From CAVPLM01 sp964497095 (GTDB lineage Bacteria > Actinomycetota > Thermoleophilia > RBG-16-64-13), in assembly GCA_964497095.1 (NCBI GenBank), contig CAZCCL010000152.1:1-5595 (forward strand): a stretch of 5,595 bases of DNA. The letters are read 5' to 3'. Shown here in pieces: positions 1-5,595 of the stretch (positions are counted from its first letter, which is position 1; each line of letters starts with the position of its first letter). Position numbers and translations under genes: made by a program. The notes beneath the pieces are model-generated. The model was not told where the DNA came from. It was given only the letters and a program-made list of their open reading frames with translations, and ran no database searches.

Positions 1-224
1 CTCTCTACAAGGAGGTCTCCGAGGCCATCCTCTCGCTTGACGATGTCACCATGTTCACCGAGCACGACGTCCTCCTCGATCTCAAGCAGCACATCCAGAA
101 GAACATCAAAGACATCATCGGCATCAACGTGAACGTGGCTTTCAAGGAGCCGGGATCCATCGAGCGCAGCGAGGGCAAGGCCCAGCGGGTGATCGACTTA
201 CGCAAAGATCAGGCCGGAAAGTAG
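1..224 (+). CDS. paaK: C-terminal end of a phenylacetate-CoA ligase (PaaK) family enzyme, 5'-truncated by the window
   Basis: Reading in frame from base 3 gives 73 residues and a TAG stop at 222-224; the start lies outside the window. The piece matches the C-terminal lid domain of PaaK-type aryl-CoA ligases. It has a helix (about residues 26-38, LDLKQHIQKNIKD), a strand (IGINVNVAF), then EPGSIERSEGKAQRVIDLR at 49-67. The lysine in SEGK corresponds to the conserved lid lysine of adenylate-forming (ANL) enzymes. Family members activate phenylacetate or related aromatic acids to CoA thioesters using ATP, in the cytoplasm. Substrate cannot be judged from the lid alone; coenzyme F390 synthetases and other aryl-CoA ligases share this fold and ending. 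The symbol is therefore a family label. The next gene begins 41 bases downstream on the same strand, so co-transcription is possible. Confidence 0.85.
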   Translation, partial: LYKEVSEAILSLDDVTMFTEHDVLLDLKQHIQKNIKDIIGINVNVAFKEPGSIERSEGKAQRVIDLRKDQAGK

Positions 225-231
225 ACCGACC

Positions 232-245
232 CCCGAGATGTCGGG
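232..245 (+). terminator. Small GC-rich hairpin between the paaK-like gene and the LOG gene
   Basis: A perfect 5-bp stem, CCCGA (232-236) with TCGGG (241-245), encloses the loop GATG. It starts 8 bases after the paaK-like stop codon. There is no downstream T-run, and the stem is short enough to occur by chance in GC-rich DNA. It may weakly attenuate read-through into the LOG gene or do nothing. Confidence 0.2.
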
Positions 246-265
246 TACCGGCAGAGAGCGAGACC

Positions 266-1255
266 ATGGTGGATGACGCATCCGAGCAGCACGACCTTCG
301 GGCCGATAGGCCCGGCACCAGACGTTTCCCCTCCGCCGAGGAGGACAGCGCCCACTCGCGCCTCGATCCGAACACGCCCCAGACCACGTCTCCCGCGTAC
401 CGCCTCGGTTTCGCCGATCCGGACTTCTTGCTCCGCGACGAACTACGTGCGGTCCGGCTCCAATTGGAGTTCCTGAAGCCCGATGTACTCCAGCGTGACC
501 GGGGCATAGTGGCCACCGTCGCCGTGTTCGGCAGTGCGAGGATCCCCGCGCCGGAGGACGTGGCCGCGCGTCTGGATGAGGCCGAACGAGCCGCGGCCCA
601 GGATCCGGCCGACCCTGTGCTTGCCGAGAACCTGCGGACCGCGCGCGCTCTTGAGGAGAAGGGTCGATACTACGAGGAAGCGCGTCGCTTGGCGCGTATG
701 ATCGCGGAGAGTCAGGCCGGACTTCCGGATACCGTCCCGGGCGAGGACGCCGGGGCGACAGATGCCTGCAGGCTCTACCACGGCCCGGCCAGCGTCGTCG
801 TCGTGACCGGCGGCGGACCGGGGATCATGGAGGCCGCCAACCGAGGAGCCCACGACGTCGACGGGGACAACATCGGCCTCAATATCGTACTTCCCAGAGA
901 GCAGGCTCCCAACCCCTATATCACCCCCCACCTTTGCTTCAATTTCCACTACTACGCGCTCAGGAAGATGCACTTCATGATGCGGGCGGTGGCGCTTGTG
1001 GTTTTCCCGGGCGGCTATGGCACCCTGGACGAGTTGTTCGAGGTCCTCACCTTGATACAGACCGGCAAGATCGAGCCCATCCCGGTGCTGCTCTTCGGTC
1101 GAGAGTATTGGGAGCGCATCATCGACTTCCAGGCGCTCGTGGACGAAGGCATGATCGGGCCGGCGGATCGTCACATCTTCTCCTACGTGGAGACTGCCGA
1201 GGAGGCCTGGCAGCATCTGCGCCCGGTGCTGGCAACGGTGAGGGAGCAGACCTAA
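266..1255 (+). CDS. LOG family protein, long type (Rossmann-like nucleotide phosphoribohydrolase family)
   Basis: This is a complete 329-residue protein with the LOG (formerly 'lysine decarboxylase-like', TIGR00730-related) Rossmann fold. Visible motifs are VFGSARIP (87-94), the nucleotide-binding loop TGGGPGIMEAANRGA (181-195), LRKMHFMMRA (232-241) and the hallmark PGGYGTLDE (248-256). Arg233 and Glu256 align with the Arg and Glu associated with phosphoribohydrolase activity in LOG enzymes, which release free base from nucleoside 5'-monophosphates such as cytokinin precursors. Short LOG proteins are about 190 residues. This one adds an N-terminal extension and a helical insert (about 98-170) between the first strand and the GGGPG loop, as in the longer bacterial LOG-like proteins. 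The real substrate is unknown and 'lysine decarboxylase' should not be used. The ATG at 266 follows an AG-rich but weak ribosome site (GAGAG, 254-258). The first 45 or so residues look disordered, so the start is less certain than the body. Confidence 0.9.
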   Translation: MVDDASEQHDLRADRPGTRRFPSAEEDSAHSRLDPNTPQTTSPAYRLGFADPDFLLRDELRAVRLQLEFLKPDVLQRDRGIVATVAVFGSARIPAPEDVAARLDEAERAAAQDPADPVLAENLRTARALEEKGRYYEEARRLARMIAESQAGLPDTVPGEDAGATDACRLYHGPASVVVVTGGGPGIMEAANRGAHDVDGDNIGLNIVLPREQAPNPYITPHLCFNFHYYALRKMHFMMRAVALVVFPGGYGTLDELFEVLTLIQTGKIEPIPVLLFGREYWERIIDFQALVDEGMIGPADRHIFSYVETAEEAWQHLRPVLATVREQT

Positions 1256-1260
1256 GCGGA

Positions 1261-1323
1261 GGGGCTCAGAAATCGCTTATGCTATGCTTGAGCATAGCGA
1301 AATGGACACGCCTGACGAGCCCC
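1261..1323 (+). promoter_or_regulatory. Nested inverted repeats in the leader of the CNNM/CorC gene
   Basis: Two dyads are nested in the 114-base spacer. The outer arms are GGGGCTC (1261-1267) and GAGCCCC (1317-1323). The inner arms are GCTATGC (1281-1287) and GCATAGC (1292-1298) around TTGA. The inner region can also pair as TCGCT-T-ATGCT (1273-1283) with AGCATAGCGA (1291-1300), with one bulged base. The hexamer TATGCT occurs twice (1278-1283 and 1283-1288) and could serve as a -10 element, but no matching -35 was seen. No T-run follows, so a classical intrinsic terminator for the LOG gene is not supported. An operator over a promoter or a structured RNA leader fits better; the role is inferred. 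Confidence 0.35.
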
Positions 1324-1356
1324 GAAGTACCCGTTTCCGCCCGGCGGCCCCCTGCC

Positions 1357-1362
1357 AGGTGA
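1357..1362 (+). promoter_or_regulatory. Ribosome binding site of the CNNM/CorC gene
   Basis: AGGTGA lies 7 bases upstream of the ATG at 1370. It is the clearest Shine-Dalgarno-like sequence in the window and supports that start codon. Confidence 0.6.
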
Positions 1363-1369
1363 CCCCGCT

Positions 1370-2698
1370 ATGAGCACGACCGCCATCGAGATAATCGGCG
1401 TGGTCCTTCTCGTGCTCGTAAACGCGTTCTTCGTGGTATCCGAGTTCGCTATCGTCAAGGTGCGCGATACGAGGGTGGCGGAGTTGGCCGCGATGGGCAG
1501 CCGGCGGGCGCGGGTGGCCGATCATATCGTCAACCACCTCGACGCGTATCTGTCGGCGACCCAACTGGGGGTCACGGTGGCCAGCCTGGGGCTGGGCTGG
1601 CTGGGGGCATCGGCTTTCACAGACATCTTCGACGTGGCTCTGAGCCGAACCGTCGCCGCCGTCATCGCCTTCGTCTTCGTGACCTTCATCACCATCATCT
1701 TCGGCGAGTTGGTCCCCAAGTCCCTGGCCATACGCAAGGCCGAGCGGTCGACTCTCGCCGTCGCCATGCCTCTGCGCTGGTTCTACCTCATCACCCGTCC
1801 ACTGACCTGGCTGATGTACATCTCCGCGGCCGGCATACTCAAGCTCTTCCGCATCCAACCGGCTTCGGAGCGCGATCTGGCCCATTCCGAAGAAGAGCTG
1901 CGCATGATCATCGAAGCCAGCCAGGAGGGGGGACACATCGACGAGGTGGAGCAGACCCTCATGCGCCGGGCCCTGACCTTCGGCGACCGCACCGTGGGCG
2001 ACATCATGGTGCCCCGGACCGAGATGGCCGCCCTCCCCACCTCCATGCTTGTCCGTCAGGCCATCGAGGAGATCGCAGAGACGAACCACACCCGCTACCC
2101 GGTTTACGAGGAGGACGTCGACAACATCGTCGGGTACATCCATGTGAAGGATCTTTACCGGATGCCTTTGGAGGCTGCCCTGCGGCGCCTGCTCCGTCCC
2201 ATAGGCTTCATAGCCGAGACCTCGAACATCGAACTCGCGCTGCAGCGTTTTCAGAGTACGCGGACGCCGCTGACCATCGTGGTCGACGAGCACGGTGGCA
2301 CGGCAGGCATAGTCACCATCCAGGATGTGGTAGAGGAGCTGATCGGCGAGGTCCAGGATGAGTTCGACCTGGAGGCGCCGGAAGTCGAGGAACGGGAGGA
2401 CGGTAGCTACTCCGTCGACGGCGGGACCCGGATCGACTACCTGGAAAGCCTCCTGGGGCTCGATGTGCCCGAGGAAGGTTTTCCCACGTTGGGTGGCCGG
2501 GTGTTCGAACAACTGCAGCGGCGCCCCCAGGTGGGGGATGAGGCTGAGATAGGTGACTTCCATGCCCAAGTCCTCGAGGTGGACGGGATGCGCATCTCCC
2601 GGGTGCTCCTCACTCGCCATGCCCTGGAACAGGGGGAGGACGTAGGCGAGCTCAAGCAAGCGGAGAGCGGCGAAGCCAGAGGAGAGACCGCCAGCTGA
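1370..2698 (+). CDS. CNNM/CorC (HlyC/CorC) family membrane protein with DUF21, CBS pair and CorC_HlyC domains
   Basis: This 442-residue protein is of normal length for the family and complete. The DUF21/CNNM membrane domain covers about 1-160, with hydrophobic segments near 5-27, 62-88, 93-113 and 130-155. Family-typical blocks are FFVVSEFAIVKVR (20-32), LSATQLGVTVASLGLGWLG (61-79) and FGELVPKSLAIR (111-122). A linker containing SEEELRMIIEASQEGGHID leads into the CBS pair. The first CBS domain runs about 213-270 (IMVPRTEM, then VGYIHVKDLY) and the second about 275-330 (TPLTIVVDEHGGTAGIVTIQDVVEELIGE). The C-terminal CorC_HlyC domain spans about 338-417. Characterised relatives mediate or regulate Mg2+ (and Co2+) efflux at the cytoplasmic membrane, with CBS domains binding ATP-Mg. 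'Hemolysin' in older annotations is a misnomer. The gene is preceded by a good ribosome site and a structured leader and followed by a hairpin, suggesting its own transcription unit. The ion specificity is inferred from the family. Confidence 0.95.
   Translation: MSTTAIEIIGVVLLVLVNAFFVVSEFAIVKVRDTRVAELAAMGSRRARVADHIVNHLDAYLSATQLGVTVASLGLGWLGASAFTDIFDVALSRTVAAVIAFVFVTFITIIFGELVPKSLAIRKAERSTLAVAMPLRWFYLITRPLTWLMYISAAGILKLFRIQPASERDLAHSEEELRMIIEASQEGGHIDEVEQTLMRRALTFGDRTVGDIMVPRTEMAALPTSMLVRQAIEEIAETNHTRYPVYEEDVDNIVGYIHVKDLYRMPLEAALRRLLRPIGFIAETSNIELALQRFQSTRTPLTIVVDEHGGTAGIVTIQDVVEELIGEVQDEFDLEAPEVEEREDGSYSVDGGTRIDYLESLLGLDVPEEGFPTLGGRVFEQLQRRPQVGDEAEIGDFHAQVLEVDGMRISRVLLTRHALEQGEDVGELKQAESGEARGETAS
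1744..1760 (+). repeat. 17-base perfect direct repeat, copy 1 (inside the CNNM gene)
   Basis: GCGGTCGACTCTCGCCG occurs here, within codons for ERSTLAV (about residues 125-131 of the CNNM protein). It recurs exactly at 2706-2722 on the same strand. The identity stops abruptly at both ends. Confidence 0.8.
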
Positions 2699-2705
2699 CC
2701 CCCTG

Positions 2706-2722
2706 GCGGTCGACTCTCGCCG
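2706..2722 (+). repeat. 17-base perfect direct repeat, copy 2 (just after the CNNM stop)
   Basis: This is the second exact copy of GCGGTCGACTCTCGCCG, 962 bases from the first. It starts 8 bases after the CNNM stop codon and forms the left arm and loop of the hairpin at 2707-2735. Confidence 0.8.
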
Positions 2723-2735
2723 CGAGGTCGACGCG
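2707..2735 (+). terminator. GC-rich hairpin just downstream of the CNNM/CorC gene, probable terminator without T-tail
   Basis: GTCGAC-T-CTCG (2709-2719) pairs with CGAG-GTCGAC (2723-2732) across the loop CCG: ten base pairs with one bulged T. Further outer pairs are possible (C2707-G2735, G2708-C2734 with G2733 bulged). It lies 8 bases beyond the stop codon, where a terminator would be expected. No U-tract follows, which is common for terminator-like hairpins in high-GC genomes. Because GTCGAC is itself palindromic, a DNA-binding site is an alternative. Confidence 0.4.
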
Positions 2736-2830
2736 TGACAGCGCACGTGATGATTCGGGCCGCATGGGGCCTCACCTCTCCGCAGTGCGACCGCTGGGCG
2801 CCCACGGATGCCGCGACGGACGCAGCAGAG

Positions 2831-2843
2831 TATCATTTCCGCC
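2831..2843 (+). promoter_or_regulatory. Putative -10 element of a leaderless promoter for the helical/PEP-synthase-like gene
   Basis: TATCAT at 2831-2836 fits the bacterial -10 pattern TANNNT. Exactly 7 bases separate it from the ATG at 2844, placing the expected transcription start on or next to the start codon. No Shine-Dalgarno sequence precedes that ATG, and no convincing -35 is visible. This geometry is typical of leaderless transcripts in Actinobacteria and some other high-GC phyla. It also favours 2844 over the in-frame ATG at 2808 as the translation start. Confidence 0.45.
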
Positions 2844-3579
2844 ATGAGACCCATACAGGTACCATTCGACTCCGACGCCCTCCGGGCCAACCTTGCCGGA
2901 ACGGCACAAGAGGTGGTCATTCCCGACCGCTACCTACCTTTGGTGCAGGCTGTGGAAGGGCTCTACGGCGTGCGCATGCCCCTGACCGAGACCCTGGCCG
3001 AGTACTTCCACACCTACCGTAATGTGGACCTACTCATCGATGGTTTCCAAACCATCCTCCTCCGCAACTGGACCTACTTCGAGCGTTCGGAGGATCGGGC
3101 CCGATGCTTCGACTTGCTGTCCGAACTGGTGCTGGACCTCCTCGACGCCCCGCTTTCCGAGGAACAGACTTCGCTGCTGCTGCGCCAGCTGCTCTCCTGG
3201 TGCACCGCGGCCCTCAGCGGGCCCTACTCCGACTCCTACTACGAAAGTCTACGAGCGGTAGGCGAATGCTTGTCCCGTCTGCTGCCCCGGCAACCGCTCG
3301 CCTTCCTGGAGCGGGACGTCCTGGTCCGCGGAGTCGTCGAGCGGGCCACCGAACGGCCCCCCACCGAGGCGGTGTTCTCCCGGCTCTATCGGGACCTGCT
3401 GCTTCTCGGTTACCGCCGGCTCGGCGAGCGGCTGCCCATACCCCGCTGGGCTGCGTCGAGCGAGGCGGAACTCGCCGATCCTGAAGCGGTGGCAGCTCAC
3501 TTCTCACCGCTTGCCCCGGAGCGGATGGCCGAGCTGGCAGCACAGGTCGAGAGCGTGCCGCCATCCGACCTGCTGTCTC
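2844..3579 (+). CDS. N-terminal part of a large helical protein, probably a PEP-synthase-like fusion; interrupted by an assembly gap
   Basis: The frame encodes 245 residues before running into unresolved bases. The chosen ATG at 2844 gives MRPIQVPFDSDALRANLAG; an in-frame ATG at 2808 would add 12 residues rich in charged and polar amino acids. No signal peptide or membrane segment is visible. The sequence is leucine- and arginine-rich with many amphipathic stretches, for example LLSELVLDLLDAPLSEEQ (91-108) and LLLRQLLSWCTAALSG (111-126), consistent with an all-helical, solenoid-like fold. I do not recognise a named domain here. The open frame that starts right after the gap has the same composition and helical character and is read in the same direction. 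The two are most likely one gene, which would require a true gap of 3n+2 bases rather than the 10 shown. The function is inferred only from the downstream part. Confidence 0.75.
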
Positions 3580-3589
3580 NNNNNNNNNN
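3580..3589. other. Assembly gap (10 N)
   Basis: Ten consecutive N bases lie inside coding sequence. The number may be a placeholder for an unknown length. The upstream coding frame has codon starts at positions divisible by 3, whereas the downstream one has codon starts at 3590, 3593 and so on. The displayed gap length therefore puts the two halves out of frame. Confidence 0.98.
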
Positions 3590-5595
3590 CTGCCGGTCTT
3601 CTCAGCCATCCTCGACCAGGCGATCGACCAAGTGTTCCGGATCGACGATCTGGAGGATCGGTTCGCCGTCTGCCTCTACTTCCTCAAGGACGACACCCTG
3701 GGTTACCGCCAGAACGAAGTGATGGTCGACCTCCTGGGCGTGGTCAGACAGCTCATGAAGCCCGAGCGACACATGGACGTCGAGCGCATCCTCAGCCGTC
3801 TGACCCGCTTCTTCAGGGAGCGCGACAACCAGTTCCTCTTGATGCGCTTCCAATGCTACGAAGCCATCGGGGTCGCGATCGGGGAAGCGGGCAATGTGGC
3901 CGCCGCCGACCACCTGATAGCGGACGTGCTCTACTGGCTGTTCCAGTACCCAGACATAAAAGGGGCCACGGACGAGTGGGAGACTGTGGTCAACCCGTTC
4001 CACCTGCCCAAGATCCGCTGCTGGATGCACATAATCGAATCCAACCCCGCCTTGTACGAGCGCTTGGCGGCGGCCCTCAACGTCCAGCTGCGTCTGGGGG
4101 GCGTGTACATCGCCGACACCGATCTCTTCCAGCGTGACGTCACCCGATTCCTCAATGCCGACATCCGTCCCATCTACTTCGTCGCCAAGCAATTACTCCG
4201 AGCCTTCCCCGTGTACTTCAACGACGTGGGAGCCGAGGGAGAGCTGCGGTCCGTCTCGACCGAGATAGACGAGATCTGCGGGCGTCAGGACACGCTCATG
4301 CATTTTCTCCGCAAGCAATCCCACGCCGAGTCTTCCAACCGTCTGGTGGCTTTCAGCCGGGCGGTGCTCTCCTATTGGATGACCCTCGATCCCTCCGGAC
4401 TCGAGCCGTACCTGTCGGCAAACACCATGGCCGCCGTGCGCCGGGAATCTAGATGGGCCGAGGAGCCGCACGCCGCGCTTCTCGGGCTCTGGGCGGCCCT
4501 CGAGGACGGGAGGCAACCGGACGGTAGCGCGGGTCCGAGCACTGCGGCGTTCTTGGACCGATTGGTAGGTCTTCCCCCATCCACGTTGGAGCACCTCTTG
4601 AGCGGGCTGTCCGATCTCGAAGGGACCGGCTCCACGGGCCCCCGCCGAGTCCTGCTCATGATCCGGACATACCAGCTTCTCGCCCAGAAGTACTCGCTGT
4701 CGGCCGACGACATCGGTCCGGCCGTGAGCCACAATCTGCAGCTCAATGCCAAAATCAGACTCAAGTTCACCAGAGCCTTCGGTGCCTGGCAGACCACGCC
4801 CTCTGCTTCAGCCCGCGACAATCTACTCGACGTAGCGTTGACCGTCCTCGAGCAACTCAAAGCGATAATTCTGAATCCATCCCCTTCGCTCGCGGTGGAG
4901 AACATCTACCAGAAACGGCACATCGCCGCCGGCATCCCCTCCATGTACGGCACGTACAGCGAGCCGAAATTCGATGCCCTAGGCCTGTCTTTCCGTGTGG
5001 AGAAGCTGGTGGCCCGCCTGCTCGAGGATCTGGTGACAGAGGGCACGGACGCGTACGTCACCCGCGACTCCCTGAGGCGTATGGCCGCCGCGATCAGGCG
5101 TTTCGAACGCGCTCTGGTAGCGGACGGTGTCGACTCCCGCAATCTGGGCGCTAATCTGCGTTTGCTCGAATCCAGTCTCGGCAGCTACAACTTCACCTTT
5201 CACCAGTACCGCAACGTGTTCCAGCTGATCGTGGGGTCGGTCACGGAGTTGTCCCGCACCTCTATCCTCAGCCACGACCAGGTCCTGCGCACGATGCTCG
5301 AACATGACCCCAGGCAGGCCCAGGCCCGTGGTCTATCCATCGACGCGACCGCAGAGATGGTCCTCCGAGAGGTCTTGGTCACGGCTCTGGGGATGCAGAC
5401 TCTGGACCGCTTCGTCTCCGCCGCCTTACGCCAGATCTCCACCCTTGCCGGGCGTCTCAGCAATCGAGCCTTGACCCGCATGATGAACTACGACCCCGAG
5501 CGCCTCATCAGTCCCATACATGAGACCCGACCTGCCACCGACGACCAGATGACCTTGGGCTTCAAAGGCTTGGGGCTCAAGCAGATGGCTTCCTA
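3590..5595 (+). CDS. Continuation of the large helical protein, leading into a probable PEP synthase/PPDK-type nucleotide-binding domain; 3'-truncated by the window
   Basis: Reading from 3590 gives 668 codons with no stop up to the window edge, the longest open frame here; only 'ta' of the next codon is present. It begins LPVFSAILDQAIDQVFRIDD and is mostly helical, with no membrane segment. Counting from 3590, a distinctive block near residues 443-471 contains RHIAAGIPSMYG and EPKFDALGLSFRVE. I recall this kind of block from large PEP/pyruvate-binding-domain proteins, but could not check it. The last visible residues, MTLGFKGLGLKQMAS (654-668), resemble the first loop of the PPDK N-terminal ATP-grasp domain (GGKxxxLxEM in PEP synthase and PPDK), with Lys659 at the position of the GGK lysine. 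The full protein would then be at least 914 residues plus an ATP-grasp domain. Whether phosphohistidine and PEP-binding domains follow is unknown. The function could be PEP/pyruvate interconversion, or a related ATP-dependent dikinase acting on another substrate. Confidence 0.75.
   Translation, partial: MPVFSAILDQAIDQVFRIDDLEDRFAVCLYFLKDDTLGYRQNEVMVDLLGVVRQLMKPERHMDVERILSRLTRFFRERDNQFLLMRFQCYEAIGVAIGEAGNVAAADHLIADVLYWLFQYPDIKGATDEWETVVNPFHLPKIRCWMHIIESNPALYERLAAALNVQLRLGGVYIADTDLFQRDVTRFLNADIRPIYFVAKQLLRAFPVYFNDVGAEGELRSVSTEIDEICGRQDTLMHFLRKQSHAESSNRLVAFSRAVLSYWMTLDPSGLEPYLSANTMAAVRRESRWAEEPHAALLGLWAALEDGRQPDGSAGPSTAAFLDRLVGLPPSTLEHLLSGLSDLEGTGSTGPRRVLLMIRTYQLLAQKYSLSADDIGPAVSHNLQLNAKIRLKFTRAFGAWQTTPSASARDNLLDVALTVLEQLKAIILNPSPSLAVENIYQKRHIAAGIPSMYGTYSEPKFDALGLSFRVEKLVARLLEDLVTEGTDAYVTRDSLRRMAAAIRRFERALVADGVDSRNLGANLRLLESSLGSYNFTFHQYRNVFQLIVGSVTELSRTSILSHDQVLRTMLEHDPRQAQARGLSIDATAEMVLREVLVTALGMQTLDRFVSAALRQISTLAGRLSNRALTRMMNYDPERLISPIHETRPATDDQMTLGFKGLGLKQMAS

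Noticed and set aside
443..1216. A 257-codon minus-strand open frame opposite the LOG gene
   Set aside because: It lies entirely within the LOG coding region, has no recognisable motif, and is explained by GC-biased codon use on the + strand.
1278..1300. Intrinsic terminator for the LOG gene
   Set aside because: The dyad is not followed by a T-run and is less GC-rich than its flanks. A regulatory reading is more plausible, though not proven.
2808..2843. Upstream in-frame ATG at 2808 as the start of the large gene
   Set aside because: It has no ribosome site and would place the -10-like TATCAT inside the coding region. The extra 12 residues are rich in charged and polar amino acids and look non-conserved. 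It remains possible but is less likely than 2844.
1277..2920. A long open frame (547 codons) on the minus strand covering the CNNM gene
   Set aside because: It mirrors the CNNM coding sequence, whose family motifs are unambiguous. Its translation is rich in His, Gly and Asp with no recognisable domain, as expected for an antisense shadow in GC-rich DNA.
3511..4137. A + strand frame reading through the N run (208 codons)
   Set aside because: Its translation after the gap is Pro/Arg/Gly-rich and low in hydrophobic pattern, typical of an off-frame reading. The frame starting at 3590 gives well-formed helices to the window end.
3602..4732. Two minus-strand open frames (3602-4192 and 4193-4732) lying end to end opposite the large gene
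   Set aside because: Both are antisense to a continuous + strand frame without stops from 3590 to the window end. Their translations show no family features and no ribosome site stands out.

Overview
The window reads as a high-GC bacterial metagenomic or draft-genome contig. All genes lie on the + strand, third codon positions are strongly G/C, and the last gene appears to be read from a leaderless promoter. These traits suggest an actinobacterial-type genome, although Chloroflexota or another high-GC phylum cannot be excluded. No mobile element, tRNA, rRNA or CRISPR array was seen. No gene-free stretch exceeds about 145 bases.

Layout from left to right: (1) the last 73 codons of a phenylacetate-CoA ligase (PaaK) family adenylate-forming enzyme; (2) 41 bases later, a complete 329-residue LOG-family protein of the long type; (3) after a 114-base spacer with nested inverted repeats, a complete 442-residue CNNM/CorC (HlyC/CorC) membrane protein with DUF21, a CBS pair and a CorC_HlyC domain; (4) after a 145-base spacer that starts with a strong hairpin, a very long gene that runs off the right edge. 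That gene is interrupted by 10 unresolved bases (N) at 3580-3589. The frame after the Ns (open from 3590 to the window end, 668 codons with no stop) differs from the frame before them (2844-3579). With the gap length unknown, the simplest reading is one gene. The protein so far is more than 910 residues of mostly helical, leucine-rich sequence. Its last visible residues look like the start of a PEP synthase / pyruvate phosphate dikinase (PPDK) nucleotide-binding domain.

The first three genes are recognisable families with no obvious joint pathway: aryl-acid activation, nucleotide phosphoribohydrolase-like activity, and divalent-cation transport or sensing. The most interesting part is the final gene, a PEP-synthase-like protein with a very large uncharacterised helical N-terminal region. 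Other items worth attention are its leaderless start, a 17-base perfect repeat shared by the CNNM coding sequence and its downstream hairpin, and the structured leader upstream of the CNNM gene.
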